Assembly: GCA_964503895.1 (NCBI GenBank)
Contig: CAZDCF010000012.1
Coordinates: 1-41,255, forward strand
Direction: 5' to 3'
Origin: Nitronereus sp964503895
GTDB lineage: Bacteria; Nitrospirota; Nitrospiria; Nitrospirales; UBA8639
Length of the DNA stretch: 41,255 nt
Shown here piece by piece: positions 1 through 7,191 of this stretch. The translations under genes were made by a program, and so were the position numbers. Position 1 is the stretch's first letter, and every line of letters starts with the position of its first letter. The notes under the pieces were generated by a model that saw only the letters and a program-made list of their open reading frames with translations, made no database searches and was not told the DNA's origin.

Positions 1-86
1 CCCCTCATCTTAGTTCTCCTCAGGAAGAATCCATAGTTTGGGCTTCTCGAAGTGGTTGTCAAAAAGTAGTTCAAGCCGGGGGACGA

Positions 87-983
87 ATGGCTATTACTAC
101 AAACGATCAACTCCGAGTGGCTACTTGGAATATTCGATGGTTTCCCTATGGACAGCCGAATCGTGCGCAGAAACCAAATTCTGGTACGGATAGATCTTGG
201 TTGGCTTGCTCAATTTTCTGGATGAACATAGATGTCCTGGCTGTACAGGAAAGCCTGTCTAAGAAGTCTAAGTCGGCGTGGAAAGAGGTCCGAGGTTTGC
301 TTGAAGGCATGACCGGAATTTCCTGGCGGTGGATGTCTCAACAATGTGGCAATCTTACGATTGGGTTTTTATGGAATACCAAGCGGGTGGAGATACAACA
401 GGTCAAAAGTCTCAAGGCTTTTAACATTAGAGCGCAACAGTCAGATAGTCCCTGTGCAGGTGGATTACGTCCAGGCTTTTATGCCTATGTGCAATCTCTT
501 CAAAAGCCTGGGGCAGATTTTCATTTGATTAGCTTGCACTTGAAATCAGGCCCGACGGTGGCTGCTCTTGAAGAGCGACAGAAAGCCTTAAATCGCATTG
601 ACAAAACGGTGAAGCCGTTTCTTTTGCAAGATAAAGACATCGTTATCCTCGGAGATTTAAATACTATGGGTGCCGGGGACAATGCTTCGAGAAAGTCCGA
701 ATTAAAATATATGCGCCGTATGGTTTCCAAAGAGAAGCCCGGGTTTCAAGACCTACCAATTACGCCGCGTTGTACTCACTATTTTCGTGGGCGGGGAGGC
801 TGGTTGGATCATATATTAGTCAACCATGGCATGGCAGAAGTGCGGACTCGGTCGGCCCGTGTTACTGGTTATTGTGCGATAGCCCAATGCCAGCGAATCA
901 AGGGCGACTATCCTTTAGCGTATGAACGATTATCCGATCATTGTCCAGTAGTTATTGATATCGCAAACAAGGACCAGGATTAA
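87..983 (+). CDS. Endonuclease/exonuclease/phosphatase (EEP) family protein
   Basis: Member of the DNase I/exonuclease III-like metal-dependent phosphoesterase fold. The family motifs appear in order: TWNIRW near residue 13 (the Asn is a metal/phosphate ligand), DVLAVQE with the catalytic Glu at about 55, SLHLKSG, GDLN at 189-192, WLDH and a terminal SDH at 283-285. The catalytic core therefore looks complete. Substrate cannot be told from sequence; DNA, RNA, lipid and sugar phosphate hydrolases share this fold. No signal peptide is visible from the ATG at 87. The reading frame stays open without a stop back to the window edge, so the true start may lie outside the window. The stop overlaps the next start by one base (TAATG), so the gene is probably co-transcribed with tag. 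Confidence 0.85.
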   Translation: MAITTNDQLRVATWNIRWFPYGQPNRAQKPNSGTDRSWLACSIFWMNIDVLAVQESLSKKSKSAWKEVRGLLEGMTGISWRWMSQQCGNLTIGFLWNTKRVEIQQVKSLKAFNIRAQQSDSPCAGGLRPGFYAYVQSLQKPGADFHLISLHLKSGPTVAALEERQKALNRIDKTVKPFLLQDKDIVILGDLNTMGAGDNASRKSELKYMRRMVSKEKPGFQDLPITPRCTHYFRGRGGWLDHILVNHGMAEVRTRSARVTGYCAIAQCQRIKGDYPLAYERLSDHCPVVIDIANKDQD

Positions 984-1555
984 TGTTGCCTCAGTGCGCC
1001 CTTCGATGTACTTGGGCAACAAATGACCGACTCATCCAGTACCATGATATGGAATGGGGGGTGCCGCTTCATGATAATCAACGACTTTTTGAGTTTCTGA
1101 TTTTAGAAGGGGCTCAGGCTGGGTTAAGTTGGCACACCGTTTTACAAAAGCGCGAAGCTTTTCGAGAAGCCTTTGATCAATTCAACGCTGAACGTATGGC
1201 CAGTTACACTGTTTCCAAAATCCAGGAATTGGTTAGTAACGCTAGCATCATTCGGAATCGACTGAAAATTAATTCGGCAATCCAGAACGCTAGAGCGTAT
1301 CTGGCCATTCAACAAGAATATATCTCTTTTGATGAATACATTTGGCAATTTGTCGGACATCAACCAATCATCAATTATTGGAAGACTGCCAAAGATGTAC
1401 CCTGTTCCACAAAGGAGTCGGAGGGCATGAGCAAAGCTCTCAAGCGCAAGGGCTTTTCCTTTGTTGGTCCGACGATCTGTTATGCATTCATGCAAGCTAC
1501 AGGAATGGTCAATGACCATACGGTTGCTTGCCATCGCCACAAAGAACTCGCCTAA
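983..1555 (+). CDS. tag: DNA-3-methyladenine glycosylase I
   Basis: Base excision repair enzyme that removes 3-methyladenine from alkylated DNA. Its 190 aa is the usual TAG length. The N-terminal pattern RCTW...YHDMEWG gives Cys9 and His21, and the C-terminal NDHTVACHRH supplies a second His/Cys pair; together they match the zinc-binding snap of the E. coli enzyme. LEGAQAGLSW carries the equivalent of the catalytic Glu (E42 here). It overlaps the upstream EEP-family gene by one base, which places two DNA/phosphoester enzymes in one transcript and suggests, but does not prove, that the EEP protein also acts on nucleic acid. Confidence 0.95.
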   Translation: MLPQCALRCTWATNDRLIQYHDMEWGVPLHDNQRLFEFLILEGAQAGLSWHTVLQKREAFREAFDQFNAERMASYTVSKIQELVSNASIIRNRLKINSAIQNARAYLAIQQEYISFDEYIWQFVGHQPIINYWKTAKDVPCSTKESEGMSKALKRKGFSFVGPTICYAFMQATGMVNDHTVACHRHKELA

Positions 1556-1960
1556 TTTCTTTTCTGGTCTGCAAAAGTACCCCTATTTTAGGACCCTGCT
1601 GGTCGCCAATTTCTAGGATTGCATTCGTGTTAATAAGTACTTGCCCCTATGCCGTGACGCGTGAACTTTTCCAATAAAACACTTGACAAAATTTTAAAAT
1701 ACCTCAATATATAGTGCCAAACTGTAGTCCATATACAGGATCTATGAATTGGAAGGGTAAAAACTAAGATTGGGGTCTCTTTATCAGCGGAGGCTTTTTC
1801 CCATTATATGTGGAAATCAGCCTGCTCGGCCGGATGTGTACGAAGGGGATGCAGTGGCCTTAGTCAGTTCGGGGTCAGGATGAGCTTCAAAACAACAGTA
1901 TAGTGAAATAGCCATTCCCAAGGATTATTTGCAGCGCGTACAGTGCGAAAGGAGAGCGGT
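1556..1960. other. Intergenic region, 405 bp, no supported gene
   Basis: No convincing coding frame or RNA gene was seen. The one feature of note is an AT-rich promoter-like patch around 1683-1713, listed separately. Confidence 0.6.
1683..1713 (+). promoter_or_regulatory. Possible sigma70-like promoter
   Basis: A perfect TTGACA at 1683-1688 is followed by AATATA at 1706-1711 (spacer 17) or TATATA at 1708-1713 (spacer 19). It would drive the small gene starting at 1961, leaving a leader of about 240 nt. The -10 element is ambiguous. Confidence 0.35.
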
Positions 1961-2206
1961 ATGGCGGGTCATTTGACGATTGAACATGAGGGGACGATTT
2001 TTAAAAATCAAGGATCCAAGGTTGGGAAACAATGGTTTGTCAGGGTGTCGTGTAATTTCTTCGAGCCTCGGATTTATGGACCGTTTGTTGCTGAGGAGGA
2101 GGCTGAGCGTTTTCGGGAAGGTGCTGAGTTTGAGTTACGGAAATTATTGGATGGTCAGTTGCAGACCCTTTCCAGTGAGTTTTTGCTTCCCTCGGCTCGT
2201 ATCTAA
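1961..2206 (+). CDS. Small hypothetical protein, 81 aa
   Basis: Function not recognised. The ATG at 1961 is chosen because a strong GGAGAG lies four bases upstream; an in-frame GTG at 1943 has no such site. The protein is soluble, with no signal peptide, no membrane segment and no Cys pair. The N-terminal half is rich in beta-type residues and contains GKQWFVRVSCNFFEPRIYGPF; the C-terminal half is an acidic helix (EEEAERFREGAEFELRKLL). The pattern of short strands followed by an amphipathic helix resembles small DNA- or partner-binding proteins in general, but no family can be named. Confidence 0.6.
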   Translation: MAGHLTIEHEGTIFKNQGSKVGKQWFVRVSCNFFEPRIYGPFVAEEEAERFREGAEFELRKLLDGQLQTLSSEFLLPSARI

Positions 2207-2322
2207 TTGTAATTTTTTTGAATTGGCATGAGCTTCGTTACCTTGCCATAGCCTGGTGTGTTCTTTGAGTCGTGCTCTTATAGAGGTTGGGTTTTGCTAG
2301 CCTTATTTGTTTTACTCATTGT

Positions 2323-2475
2323 CTAACTTGATGGATGGGAGGGAATGACTTGTACTCTCTTGCATCGTCTGCATTTTACTTCAATCCCGCCTTTTGTTCG
2401 TTTTAGTAGTAATTGCCCGCATTGACATCGCACTTCCGCGTATTTCTGGTCATTCTCTAATCGTTTCGGATTCAT
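2323..2475 (-). CDS. Small Com-like zinc-ribbon protein
   Basis: Encodes a protein of about 50 aa with one four-cysteine ribbon: CQCG...KCRRC, a CxC knuckle followed about 20 residues later by CxxC. This resembles the Com (phage Mu translational regulator) and rubredoxin-like zinc-ribbon type. The start is uncertain: ATG at 2475 gives an N-terminus as long as that of its paralogue at 6053-6244, while GTG at 2511 would add 12 residues. The paralogue shares the pattern CxCGxL...G-x-E-[VL]-KC-[RK]-RC-[KR]-R-x-V. A nucleic-acid-binding or regulatory role is possible but not shown. Confidence 0.6.
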   Translation of the reverse strand: MNPKRLENDQKYAEVRCQCGQLLLKRTKGGIEVKCRRCKRVQVIPSHPSS

Positions 2476-2552
2476 AATGTGTAACGCCTTGTCCGGCTTC
2501 TCTCCCTTCACGTAACAAAAAGACCCGGTTTGTCTTTATTGGATCTTGGGGG

Positions 2553-2590
2553 CCCGGGAGGCTATTCAGGAGTCACAATGACCTCCCGGG
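2553..2590. repeat. Inverted repeat (9 bp arms) between genes
   Basis: CCCGGGAGG at 2553-2561 pairs with CCTCCCGGG at 2582-2590 across a 20 nt loop, and the loop itself contains GTCA-caa-TGAC. No T tract follows on either strand, so this is not an obvious intrinsic terminator. Confidence 0.5.
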
Positions 2591-2652
2591 GCAAGAAAGG
2601 GGGGAGTACTGCATGTACACCGCGTCCCTTCCAGTAGAGAACCTTCGTTGGA

Positions 2653-2689
2653 AATAAAAAAAACCCAAGAGTGCCTGTGCATTCTTGGG
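2653..2689 (-). terminator. Intrinsic terminator of the leftward redox/porin operon
   Basis: On the minus strand an 11 bp stem (2679-2689 with 2664-2674, one G-T pair, 4 nt loop) is followed directly by a run of eight T and more T-rich sequence. It lies about 50 bp past the stop of the membrane-protein gene. Confidence 0.85.
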
Positions 2690-2714
2690 CTCTGGACTAA
2701 AGATCTCGGGCCTG

Positions 2715-2731
2715 CCCAGGCTTTGCCTGGG
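2715..2731 (-). repeat. Short GC-rich hairpin after the last operon gene
   Basis: CCCAGGC at 2715-2721 and GCCTGGG at 2725-2731 form a perfect 7 bp stem with a 3 nt loop, just 3' of the membrane-protein stop. It has no T tract of its own, and could protect the mRNA end or assist the terminator at 2653-2689. Confidence 0.5.
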
Positions 2732-2741
2732 TGATATGAAA

Positions 2742-3290
2742 TTACTTCATATGTCTTTTTGGGCTAATCAAATTGCTTTGGTCGGGGTCACCTCGCATTA
2801 CAAATGGATGGTTTAAAGTCCACATTTCATACATCGGGATCACAAACATTATCAAAAACGTGACTGTCATCAGAATATCAGCCGTTAGCAGTGTTAGCAC
2901 GTGCAAAGGAGAAACATAAGTGATAAGCCAGGGGGCAACAAGGTCCAAAGTTACTCCTAAAAAAGCTAACCAGGTAGTAATCGCTTTTAACGTGTTTGAT
3001 GCCATAGTGAGATACAGCACGTGGACCATGATCATAAAGACTACTGGCAGGGTGAATAAATGAAAATGGGTGGTTTCAGCGAGTTGTCCGAAGGACATCG
3101 GCTCGCCGAAATTGTCATCGGAGCCTCGATAATGTCCAGCAATGCCTTTGGGTGTGAGGTCGGTCATACTGTGTGCCCACACGAACGTAAAGACAAATCC
3201 TGCAAACATTAAAAGCAAAAACCAGGTATACACCAAGCGGATGTGCCGATCAGTGTCACGGAGCCGAAATCGAGTATTGAAATTTCGCAT
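2742..3290 (-). CDS. Four-helix integral membrane protein, candidate electron-transfer partner
   Basis: No family is recognised with certainty. The 182 aa protein has about four membrane segments (near residues 19-40, 78-98, 103-125 and 131-154) and a soluble loop after the first. Histidines lie in or at the edge of segments: H40, H75, H77, H90 and H130. This arrangement would permit heme b binding, but that is inference. It is the last gene of the leftward operon, six bases after the FMN-binding protein gene. Extracytoplasmic FMN-binding proteins commonly work with a membrane partner that passes electrons across the membrane, and this protein is the obvious candidate here. Confidence 0.75.
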   Translation of the reverse strand: MRNFNTRFRLRDTDRHIRLVYTWFLLLMFAGFVFTFVWAHSMTDLTPKGIAGHYRGSDDNFGEPMSFGQLAETTHFHLFTLPVVFMIMVHVLYLTMASNTLKAITTWLAFLGVTLDLVAPWLITYVSPLHVLTLLTADILMTVTFLIMFVIPMYEMWTLNHPFVMRGDPDQSNLISPKRHMK

Positions 3291-3296
3291 TCACAC

Positions 3297-4022
3297 CTAA
3301 AGGCCTAGAATTGACTCCAAAAAGCCTTCTTCGTCATTGTCTACCACAACGGTATTATGGCCTAAACCCTTGGGCTTTAGATAATATTCATTGATAAGAA
3401 CAAGAACACGCTTCACTCCGGCACTGGCCGAACGGACAGACATGGTGGCTCCGGTAATATTTATAATATCTCGGTTAATACGAATGGGATCAAAGAGATT
3501 TTTGCCCTGATACTGGTAATTGAAGCGTGGGGTGGCGATTTCATTGCCTCGGGCTTCCCGATAAATCAGCACCTCGAAGTTATTACATATCCCCGAGGCG
3601 TCTGTGCCAACCATGTAGGTAATCGGACGGTGTTTGCCAATGGTGTTTTGCACCATAGCATATCCATCGATCTTTCCTTTAGTTTCACCTATGTACACTG
3701 TGAAGGATGTTTCAGGAAATTTCCAGCCAATGGTTTGTTGAACAAAGATTTTTTGCGCTGGAGTTAAAGGGAGGATTTCTTTCCGGATTGTTTTTGAGTC
3801 CGGAAACATCACCTTTGCGGCTTCCTCTTCCGTGAAATAAATCTCCATGTGGCCTAATTCTTCAGCATTCAGCCAACGCTTCAATTCATGGTCCCAGATA
3901 CGTTCTTGAGGTGTGTTTTGGTTGGGCAATTGCGCGAAGGCTGTGCCGGAGAGTATGCATGACCCCAAAACAGCTATGGCTGACAATTTGAGCAATGGAT
4001 AAATTAACTGAGAATAGTGCAT
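3297..4022 (-). CDS. Secreted FMN-binding domain protein
   Basis: An exported protein (241 aa) with a signal peptide of about 30 residues ending in AFA. The C-terminal half (residues about 105-212) fits the FMN-binding domain of NqrC, RnfG and NosR. The flavinylation motif ITGAT is intact at 189-193; in this family ApbE attaches FMN through a phosphoester to the last Ser/Thr, here T193. Residues 40-100 form an extra acidic N-terminal region. The start overlaps the upstream lipoprotein gene by 19 bases, so translation is probably coupled. A matching apbE gene lies in the divergent unit at 7192. The likely role is a periplasmic one-electron carrier; the partner and the terminal acceptor are unknown. 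Confidence 0.88.
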   Translation of the reverse strand: MHYSQLIYPLLKLSAIAVLGSCILSGTAFAQLPNQNTPQERIWDHELKRWLNAEELGHMEIYFTEEEAAKVMFPDSKTIRKEILPLTPAQKIFVQQTIGWKFPETSFTVYIGETKGKIDGYAMVQNTIGKHRPITYMVGTDASGICNNFEVLIYREARGNEIATPRFNYQYQGKNLFDPIRINRDIINITGATMSVRSASAGVKRVLVLINEYYLKPKGLGHNTVVVDNDEEGFLESILGL

Positions 4023-4456
4023 CCTTTAGCCTTCAATCGATTGGAAATTCTATTAGCTAGCCGTTGTTCCTCACCTTTATTGGGGGCAATGCGCCTCCAA
4101 CCAGATTGGGATTGTAGCCCCATAGGAGAAAAAAACTCTCTCATTTGAAAGGTTTCGATTTGAATTCCTATTGGTTTACGTTCAAGGGTTACGAAGAATC
4201 GCATTCGTTCTTTGTTTTCACTACGAGCAAACAGTCCGGCCCCTCTCTTTGAGTTAAAAAGCATCCACTCAGTTTCGATCTTCCCGCTAATCTTATCAAC
4301 TCGTCGCACTTCAAATTCATTAACGCTAGCAAGGGCAATTGCCCAAGCTTGGTCAAAAGAACAAGCAGTTAAAACAGTGGGTGCGCTGGGGAAAATCCCC
4401 CCACACCCACTGATTGCGCTTCCCAAAAAAAAAGCAATGAGAGAAAATTTGAACAT
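4004..4456 (-). CDS. Small lipoprotein of unknown function
   Basis: The 150 aa precursor has a short hydrophobic signal and the lipobox ISGC, giving a lipidated Cys18. The mature part is a single domain that begins with a helix (SFDQAWAIALASVNE) and continues with strands containing ETEW and RMRFFVTLERK. This layout recalls small BamC/NlpB-like or DUF-type envelope lipoproteins, but no match can be claimed. It lies between the porin and the FMN-binding protein and overlaps the latter, so it is probably a component of the same envelope system, perhaps anchoring or bridging the redox protein to the outer membrane (inference). Confidence 0.75.
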   Translation of the reverse strand: MFKFSLIAFFLGSAISGCGGIFPSAPTVLTACSFDQAWAIALASVNEFEVRRVDKISGKIETEWMLFNSKRGAGLFARSENKERMRFFVTLERKPIGIQIETFQMREFFSPMGLQSQSGWRRIAPNKGEEQRLANRISNRLKAKGCTILS

Positions 4457-4484
4457 TTCCTATTTTTAGTACCGGATCGGCTAC

Positions 4485-5900
4485 CTAGAAATACGTGGAG
4501 GCTTGGAACTGCCAGCCATCGTTTGATGATCCGGTGTTGTTATTTCTCTCCCCGTTGCTGGTCCAAGCTAACTTAAAGACCGCATCTTCAACAGGTCGAA
4601 AGTTTATTCCAAACGTGAGTCGATCTATGTCGTTGGTATTACTGTCACTGTGCGTGTTTGTATCAGCTACCCCGTAACGGACTACTGCGGTGAAAGTTGA
4701 GGCGTCTGTGAAATGACCAGGCGCCACTTTCTTTAGCATTTCTGGTAGAAAGTGATAGTTGCCTTGGATAAAATATCCATGCATGCCTGCTGGCGGAACG
4801 TAACCTTGGGCAGCGCCTGTGACTGGGGTTGGATTACCACCCTCAATGTTGATCCAGGCCGACTCACCAATGAGCTCAAAGGGGCCACGTTGCAAACTCC
4901 AGTCCAGTGCATACAGTGTGAGGTCGTGTTGTCCGGCACTGTCCCATTTCCCATGGTGGAAAGAGCCGGCCACTTCGACGCCAAGAAAGGGACTGACCGC
5001 AATCCGACCCGTAAGCGATTTGTCTTCATTATTATCTTTTTGGGCGCTGGGTTTTGCCGAAGCCACACCCTTACTTTCACTTATACATGTGGTACAAATT
5101 GTACCTTCCGAGTTGCCAAACCCTGTACCGCCATCGAACCCTTGTACGAGATACAGTTCATAGTCGACTTTAGCCAGTTTTGTTGGATAGAACGAACCAT
5201 AAATACCCAAGCCACTTTCCATAAAGGTTGATGGTAGAATATATCGGCTTGCAATTGGGCGTAAAGGCAGGTCGTTCAATGGCGTATCGTGGGTGAGGTT
5301 GAAGCGTCCTATTGGAATAAGAATCAGCCCAGCCCGTAGGTTAAGCGTGTCGTTTACCCGATAGTCCATTGTGGCGAATTCCAAAACCACTTTTCCTGAG
5401 TTGCTTCCTGACCCACCTGCTGAATTTGATGCGCCATGCTCAAACTCGATTTCCGATGCGACACTAATTCGATCCGTCACTTGTGAATAGAGAAACGGAA
5501 TAAAACGTTCTTGATCGAAGGTCAGGCCTTTATCGCAATCTTTAGCCGAGTTCTTACAGTCGGTCACGATAAAATCAATATAACCCCCGACTGTGGCTTT
5601 TGGTGCTTTGACGAATGGTTTCGCGTAAATTGAACGTCCCCCTTCCAGTCCGCCACCGCCGGTGAAACCACCTTTCCCAAATGTCACCTTTCTTTGGGTG
5701 GTATCACCATAAACTGGCGCTTCGTCACCTGGTGCAGGCGGTATGCTCATTGGACCGCTCGGTCCTTGTAGGGACTCTTGAACCATTTTCCGAATTTGTT
5801 CCCGCTGAGCAGGGCTGAAATCATCGTCAGCTGCCCAGATTTGCGTTTGCGGGACGACCATGAGAGTCACTATCGCCCCCGCGACCAATAATCGTTTCAT
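4485..5900 (-). CDS. Outer-membrane beta-barrel porin
   Basis: A 471 aa precursor. The start is the ATG at 5900, preceded by GGAGGT at a spacing of seven; the longer frame from 5915 uses TTG. A signal peptide ends near IWA. A short charged helix follows (residues about 28-45), then a Gly/Pro-rich linker, then alternating amphipathic strands up to a C-terminal aromatic residue (WQFQASTYF), the usual beta-barrel end signal. The text resembles porins of the phosphate-selective O/P or general 16-strand kind (IDFIVTD near residue 110, RAGLILIPIGRFN, PSTFMESGLGIYG). The solute is unknown. Its place in an apparently Fur-controlled operon suggests a role in iron or redox-partner passage. Confidence 0.85.
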   Translation of the reverse strand: MKRLLVAGAIVTLMVVPQTQIWAADDDFSPAQREQIRKMVQESLQGPSGPMSIPPAPGDEAPVYGDTTQRKVTFGKGGFTGGGGLEGGRSIYAKPFVKAPKATVGGYIDFIVTDCKNSAKDCDKGLTFDQERFIPFLYSQVTDRISVASEIEFEHGASNSAGGSGSNSGKVVLEFATMDYRVNDTLNLRAGLILIPIGRFNLTHDTPLNDLPLRPIASRYILPSTFMESGLGIYGSFYPTKLAKVDYELYLVQGFDGGTGFGNSEGTICTTCISESKGVASAKPSAQKDNNEDKSLTGRIAVSPFLGVEVAGSFHHGKWDSAGQHDLTLYALDWSLQRGPFELIGESAWINIEGGNPTPVTGAAQGYVPPAGMHGYFIQGNYHFLPEMLKKVAPGHFTDASTFTAVVRYGVADTNTHSDSNTNDIDRLTFGINFRPVEDAVFKLAWTSNGERNNNTGSSNDGWQFQASTYF

Positions 5901-5970
5901 TAGAACGACCTCCAAATTGTTGTTGGGGACTCGATGGCCCTCGAGGATCTGTAGATCTCACGTCACTCAA

Positions 5971-6003
5971 CATACTGGGAGTGGAAAGGCTACCCCCAGT
6001 ATG
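5971..6003. repeat. Perfect hairpin in the leader of the porin gene
   Basis: CATACTGGG at 5971-5979 pairs with CCCAGTATG at 5995-6003 (9 bp arms, 15 nt loop). It lies between the zinc-ribbon gene and the porin. On the plus strand it is followed by CTTTTTC; on the minus strand, the direction of the operon, no T tract follows. It may act as an mRNA processing or attenuation element for the porin. Confidence 0.5.
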
Positions 6004-6052
6004 CTTTTTCATGATCCTCAGAATAAGTTCCATTGCACGCATTTCTTAGAGA

Positions 6053-6244
6053 TTAGTGGAGAACAATAGTACATTCAGTATCTTTAATGCTGCTGTAGGG
6101 AATAGTCACAATACGTCTACAGCGTTTACATTTGAGTTCGAGATTTTCGCCACGAATTTTTGCAACGAGATGGCCGCATGCACAACGCGCCTCATGTTGA
6201 ATAACGTTCTCGTTTTCCCTCAAGCTTTTCTTGTTTGTATTCAC
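6053..6244 (-). CDS. Small Com-like zinc-ribbon protein, first gene of the leftward operon
   Basis: 63 aa, with CACGHL at about residues 21-26 and KCKRC about 20 residues later: a CxC plus CxxC zinc knuckle like the paralogue at 2323-2475 and the phage Mu Com type. The linker EARCACGHLVAKIRG ends in a basic stretch. It is the first gene downstream of the Fur-box region and is read leftward, 150 bases ahead of the porin. Possible roles are nucleic-acid binding or small metal-dependent regulation; neither can be proven from sequence. Confidence 0.65.
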   Translation of the reverse strand: MNTNKKSLRENENVIQHEARCACGHLVAKIRGENLELKCKRCRRIVTIPYSSIKDTECTIVLH

Positions 6245-6550
6245 TGAATGTACCTAAAGCAATTAAAAGGGGAACTTGAACGCCAAAAAAATGTAAATAA
6301 ATTTTATTGATATCGATTCTCATTACCGATGATTATGATAACTAATACTACTATAAAAATCTACCCCTGCCTTGCCAACAGTTAGCTAGAAGCCTCACAA
6401 GGGCAAATATCTATTTGTTTTTATTAAAAATATTTCAATTTTTCGTGTCAGTTGGGCCTCTCGATAGGAATTTTTTTTGTAATATCCTATACTTAGGGCC
6501 CGAAAAAGAGCGATACGGGCAGAAAACACAAAGGCAGGTTTGGAGTTGTT
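6245..6550. promoter_or_regulatory. Divergent intergenic control region, AT-rich
   Basis: Lies between the leftward zinc-ribbon/porin operon and the rightward lipoprotein/apbE pair. It is very AT-rich and holds a Fur-box match (listed separately) and TATGAT at 6334-6339, which could serve as a rightward -10, though no -35 at ideal spacing is clear. No coding frame in it looks real. Confidence 0.6.
6309..6327 (-). promoter_or_regulatory. Probable Fur box
   Basis: The 19-mer, read on the minus strand as GGTAATGAGAATCGATATC, matches the classical consensus GATAATGATAATCATTATC at 15 of 19 positions (14 of 19 on the plus strand). Adjacent sequence at 6328-6345 contains further GAT-AT-type hexamers (GATGAT, TATGAT, ACTAAT), consistent with an extended array. 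It is centred between two divergent units that encode a porin, an FMN-binding protein and ApbE. A fur gene lies 7 kb away. Consensus matching is by eye. Confidence 0.65.
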
Positions 6551-7159
6551 GTGCATCTCCAAAAGAGTTTCTCATTGATGCGAGTTGTCACTTTGGCCGC
6601 GGCTATTTTCTTTGCTACCTCCTGGCTCGGGTGTTATTCCCTTCCACCTGATTCTGCAAATCCGTTTCCCATACATGAATGGGTCTTTGGATCAATTCAG
6701 GTCAAAACTACTGGAATAAATCCACGAGGATACGCGACTCAGGTGCGTTTTATTGCACTGACCAATACGCAAACTCATGAAAGATATCGGATGCGGGTTA
6801 ATTCCGACTCTGACGTGATTTTCCTAAAATTACCAGTCGGTGACTATTCCGTTGATCGCGTGCAATTTAATGAAGGTCCCTTCTTGGGGGAAGCACATGT
6901 TCATTTTGCTTTTCACGTCTCTCTTGGCAAGACAACCTATTTAGGCAATTGGCAATTTGAATTGGAGACTCCGAGAACCATTCGTCAAGTGCGAATCTAT
7001 CTTTCTGAAGGAGATCCAACCGTTATCAAGGAAGTTGCAGCCATCGTAGTCTCGGATCAACCCCCCATTGAAACTGTTGTTCCCAAACCGCAAAGTTTTG
7101 TTACTAGAGTGTATTCGGTTGCGCCTTATCCCAAAATCAAATATTTCTATCGACGCTAA
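6551..7159 (+). CDS. Lipoprotein of unknown function upstream of apbE
   Basis: A 202 aa precursor. GTG at 6551 is preceded by GGAG at good spacing; ATG at 6578 is the alternative. Either way the signal peptide leads to the lipobox WLGC. The mature protein looks like a beta-sandwich (ATQVRFIALTNTQTHERYRMRV, then LPVGDYSVDRVQF, then FHVSLGKTTYLGNWQFEL). The phrase LPVGDYSVDRV is typical of carboxypeptidase-regulatory-like or transthyretin-like domains, in which a strand presents a surface loop. No catalytic residues are evident. It is followed within 33 bases by apbE and is probably under the same divergent, apparently Fur-controlled promoter. Confidence 0.75.
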   Translation: MHLQKSFSLMRVVTLAAAIFFATSWLGCYSLPPDSANPFPIHEWVFGSIQVKTTGINPRGYATQVRFIALTNTQTHERYRMRVNSDSDVIFLKLPVGDYSVDRVQFNEGPFLGEAHVHFAFHVSLGKTTYLGNWQFELETPRTIRQVRIYLSEGDPTVIKEVAAIVVSDQPPIETVVPKPQSFVTRVYSVAPYPKIKYFYRR

Positions 7160-7191
7160 CCTTTAGAATCTAAACAAGCTAGGAAACAATC

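Noticed and set aside
4752..5231. Long rightward frame opposite the porin gene
   Set aside because: It lies entirely antisense to a gene with a signal peptide, ribosome site and barrel end signal; a shadow of the porin codons.
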